From the NCBI GenBank assembly GCA_023269455.1, contig JAHFTG010000088.1, positions 1 through 8,371 of the forward strand: a DNA stretch of 8,371 nucleotides. The letters run 5' to 3'. This document shows positions 6,373-8,371 of this stretch, in pieces. The stretch is from Opitutaceae bacterium. GTDB taxonomy: Bacteria; Verrucomicrobiota; Verrucomicrobiia; Opitutales; Opitutaceae. Numbering within the stretch: the first letter of the stretch is position 1; the number at the start of each line of letters is the position of its first letter. The notes beneath the pieces were generated by a model. That model saw nothing but the letters and a program-made list of their open reading frames with translations, was not told the DNA's origin and ran no database searches. A program made the position numbers and the translations under genes.

Positions 6373-8361
6373 TCACTCAATGGGAAGCGTGACGACGATG
6401 TCGCCCAAGGCGCCATGAGGTCGAGCGAAAATCTCCGCATCACCACCGTGATCGCGTAGGATTTTTCTGGCTACGGAGAGACCAAGGCCGAGACCGACGC
6501 TGCGCGTGGTGTAGAATGGTTCGAAGGCCCGGGTCACGGCCTCAGTGGAAAATCCCTGCGAAGGGTTGACGAATCCCAGGCGGACGCGACGAGCGCCGTC
6601 CGAAGCGGCGACGGTTTCGACCCGCACGCTTATTTCGGGTGAACCGGGAGCGGATTGCACGGCGTTGAGGATGATTTCTCCGAGCGCGTGGCGCAGGCTG
6701 CGCGGCTCGCAGAGCAGGCGGAACCCGTCGGTCGTCGCAGGTTGGCGCAGGGTGAAGGGTTCCGGCACATGGGCGGAGGCGTGTTCGGAGGCCCGGCGCA
6801 GCAGGTCGCCCAGCGAATGAACCTCGACGGGTTCGTTTTTGGAGCGCGAGAGAAAGGCGAGCTGGTCGGCGCAGCGGAGGATGCGGACGGTTTCCCGGCC
6901 GAGCGCGGATTCGAGAGAGGCGCGGAAATCTTCACGGGCGTAGTCGGTCGGCAGGAGCTGGCGATGGGTCTCCAGCGAAAGCAGCGCGTTGCGGATTTCG
7001 TGGGAAAACCGTTCCGCGATGAGGGCGACGAGGTGGGCGTGCTCGCGGTCGGTTTCGAGACGGCGAGCCGCTTCGATGGCGGTATGATCTTCGACCGTTA
7101 CAAGGACGGCCGAGGTCGTCGCCTGATCGTCGAGATGAAACGCGGTGACGGTTACGAGCAGGGTGCGCGTGCCGTGGACATAGTGGGTGCAGGCGGAGTC
7201 GCGCGCGCCGTTGAGCACTTCGTAGAGCACGCTGGCGAGACGCTGGGGAAGGTCGGAAAACCCGAGGCCGTGTCCCGGGACAGGCGTGAGATCGAGGATG
7301 CGGGCGAGCGCGGGATTCGCCTGAAGAATGGTGAGATCGCGGGCGACGACGAGACAACCCGCGCCCATCTGTCCGAGAATGTTCGTGAGCAGCCGGTGGT
7401 TGGTGGCGAGCTGGTCGTGCAACCAACTGTTTTTAATGGCGAGGCCGAGCTCTTCGAGCAGATGAAACAGAAGCTGCAATTCCTGATCACTTAGGCGCAG
7501 GCCCGTGAGACGGCCGCCGAGCACGGCGATGCCGAGGAGGCGCTCGCGGTCGAGGATCGGGATGGCGATGTGTCCGCCAAGAATCTCGAATTCGCGCCGG
7601 GCATCGAGTGAGATGCCTGCGCCGGAATCAGCGCGGAGAATACTTCCGTTGGCGGCGATGGCCGCGCCAATGCCGCCGTCGAGTGACAACTCAAAAAAAC
7701 GGTAGAGATCGACCGCGATGCCGGCGGAACAAGCGCAAGGCATTCGGCGGGATGCGGCGACCGGACCGGGAAGAAACGGATTTTGCGGCGGCTGAAGAAA
7801 GAGCGCGATGCGGTTCACGCTGATGACCTCGCGCAGCTTGAGCACAAATTCCTGTAAAAGACTGCGGACGTTAAGCGAGTGAATGAACAGCCGTGAGAAA
7901 TCACGCAGGATTTCCAAGTGAGACGGCACGCTGGCCAAGCCCGGATGATTTTCCTGAACGATGCGGCTCGATGGCTCGGGTGGGGCGGGTGGCGGCGTGG
8001 TGCCAATGGCGAGCAGACGATCGAACACGGTTATTAACAGCGGGCCGCGCAGAGGTTTTTTGAAGACGAACGACACGCCGTGCAGAATGGCGTCCTCCTC
8101 CCATTCGCGGATGGTCGTGGCGGCGGCGGCGACGATGGGCACGCCGGGCAACTGGCGGCGGACCTCGTCCACGAGCCGGAGTGAACCGGCGTCGGCGAGA
8201 TCGGTGTCGATCATGCACAGGTCGATGCAGGCGGGCGGGAGCGTTTCACGGATGAGCTCGGCACGGGGCAGATGGACGATGCCGAAGCGGTCGGGCGGGA
8301 GAAGCACCTTGAGCGCTTCGGCGGCGCGGGCAGGGGCGGCGATGACAAGTATCCGGTTCAT
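6373..8361 (-). CDS. Multidomain sensor histidine kinase (REC-like, GAF, PAS, HisKA, HATPase)
   Basis: This 662-residue protein has no membrane helix. Domains by position: a receiver-like fold (1-118), a GAF-like region (about 150-315, starting LEILRDFSRLFIHSLNVRSL), a PAS-like segment (about 325-440, GAGCLVVARDLTILQANPAL), a HisKA H-box SHEIRNALL with H454, and an ATPase domain with N-box N566, F-box FEPFYTT and G2 GLGLGL (623-628). Two features are odd. The receiver lacks the acidic pair (IAAPA where VDDEP is usual) although D52 and KKP remain. The G1 box reads VNPSQGF (598-604) instead of D-x-G-x-G. Kinase activity may therefore be weak or altered, or the protein may work mainly as a partner or phosphatase; this is inference. 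Its stop overlaps a possible GTG start of the FadL gene, arguing for one operon. The ATG is 10 bases from the window edge, so its promoter lies outside or there is an upstream gene. Confidence 0.92.
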   Translation of the reverse strand: MNRILVIAAPARAAEALKVLLPPDRFGIVHLPRAELIRETLPPACIDLCMIDTDLADAGSLRLVDEVRRQLPGVPIVAAAATTIREWEEDAILHGVSFVFKKPLRGPLLITVFDRLLAIGTTPPPAPPEPSSRIVQENHPGLASVPSHLEILRDFSRLFIHSLNVRSLLQEFVLKLREVISVNRIALFLQPPQNPFLPGPVAASRRMPCACSAGIAVDLYRFFELSLDGGIGAAIAANGSILRADSGAGISLDARREFEILGGHIAIPILDRERLLGIAVLGGRLTGLRLSDQELQLLFHLLEELGLAIKNSWLHDQLATNHRLLTNILGQMGAGCLVVARDLTILQANPALARILDLTPVPGHGLGFSDLPQRLASVLYEVLNGARDSACTHYVHGTRTLLVTVTAFHLDDQATTSAVLVTVEDHTAIEAARRLETDREHAHLVALIAERFSHEIRNALLSLETHRQLLPTDYAREDFRASLESALGRETVRILRCADQLAFLSRSKNEPVEVHSLGDLLRRASEHASAHVPEPFTLRQPATTDGFRLLCEPRSLRHALGEIILNAVQSAPGSPEISVRVETVAASDGARRVRLGFVNPSQGFSTEAVTRAFEPFYTTRSVGLGLGLSVARKILRDHGGDAEIFARPHGALGDIVVTLPIE

Positions 8362-8371
8362 TTTAACGATG

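Noticed and set aside
1..8371. tRNA, rRNA, CRISPR array, insertion sequence or prophage
   Set aside because: No spaced repeat-spacer pattern, transposase motif, terminal inverted repeat or RNA-gene signature was seen; the heptamer arrays are direct tandem repeats without spacers.

Overview
The window reads as an ordinary-looking chromosomal segment from a high-GC Gram-negative bacterium. It encodes an outer-membrane FadL/OmpP1-type beta-barrel with a signal peptide, and a small protein resembling the TIGR03067 domain known mainly from Planctomycetes, Verrucomicrobia and Acidobacteria. With the weak or absent Shine-Dalgarno sequences and CTCTCAAC-like heptamer repeats, I infer a Verrucomicrobiota member, perhaps Opitutaceae. 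This is inference; no rRNA or marker gene is present. Coding density is near 97%, and no gene-free stretch exceeds 100 bases.

Layout from high to low coordinates, since all genes but one are on the minus strand. (a) 8361-3880 is a tight cluster: a 662-residue multidomain sensor histidine kinase, a FadL-family outer-membrane transporter, and a 413-residue soluble protein with a receiver domain followed by a histidine-kinase core. The kinase stop overlaps a possible GTG start of the FadL gene, and 7 bases separate the FadL stop from the next ATG. No DNA-binding response regulator is present. (b) 3820-2125 holds rmuC (membrane-anchored nuclease-like protein) and, 4 bases later, a small TIGR03067-like protein. 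(c) 1716-2108, the only plus-strand gene, is a stand-alone GGQ release-factor-like protein that converges on the previous gene across a short hairpin covering both stop codons. (d) 1635-1 is a MoxR AAA+ ATPase followed by a DUF58 protein running off the window edge, the usual start of a MoxR/DUF58/VWA (Bat-like) operon.

The most unusual signal is a family of short heptanucleotide tandem arrays (four 7-base units each) at 121-148, 633-660 and 3640-3667. All lie inside genes (two in the DUF58 gene, one in rmuC). Because 7 is not divisible by 3, the perfect unit TCTCAAC encodes the same seven-residue cycle (LSTLNSQ) in every frame and contains no stop on that strand, whereas its complement carries TGA in every frame. 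All three arrays are oriented with the stop-free strand as the coding strand. A second point of interest is the FadL gene between two kinase genes. The first kinase has a receiver without its acidic pair and an ATPase domain with a degraded G1 box, while the second has canonical motifs.
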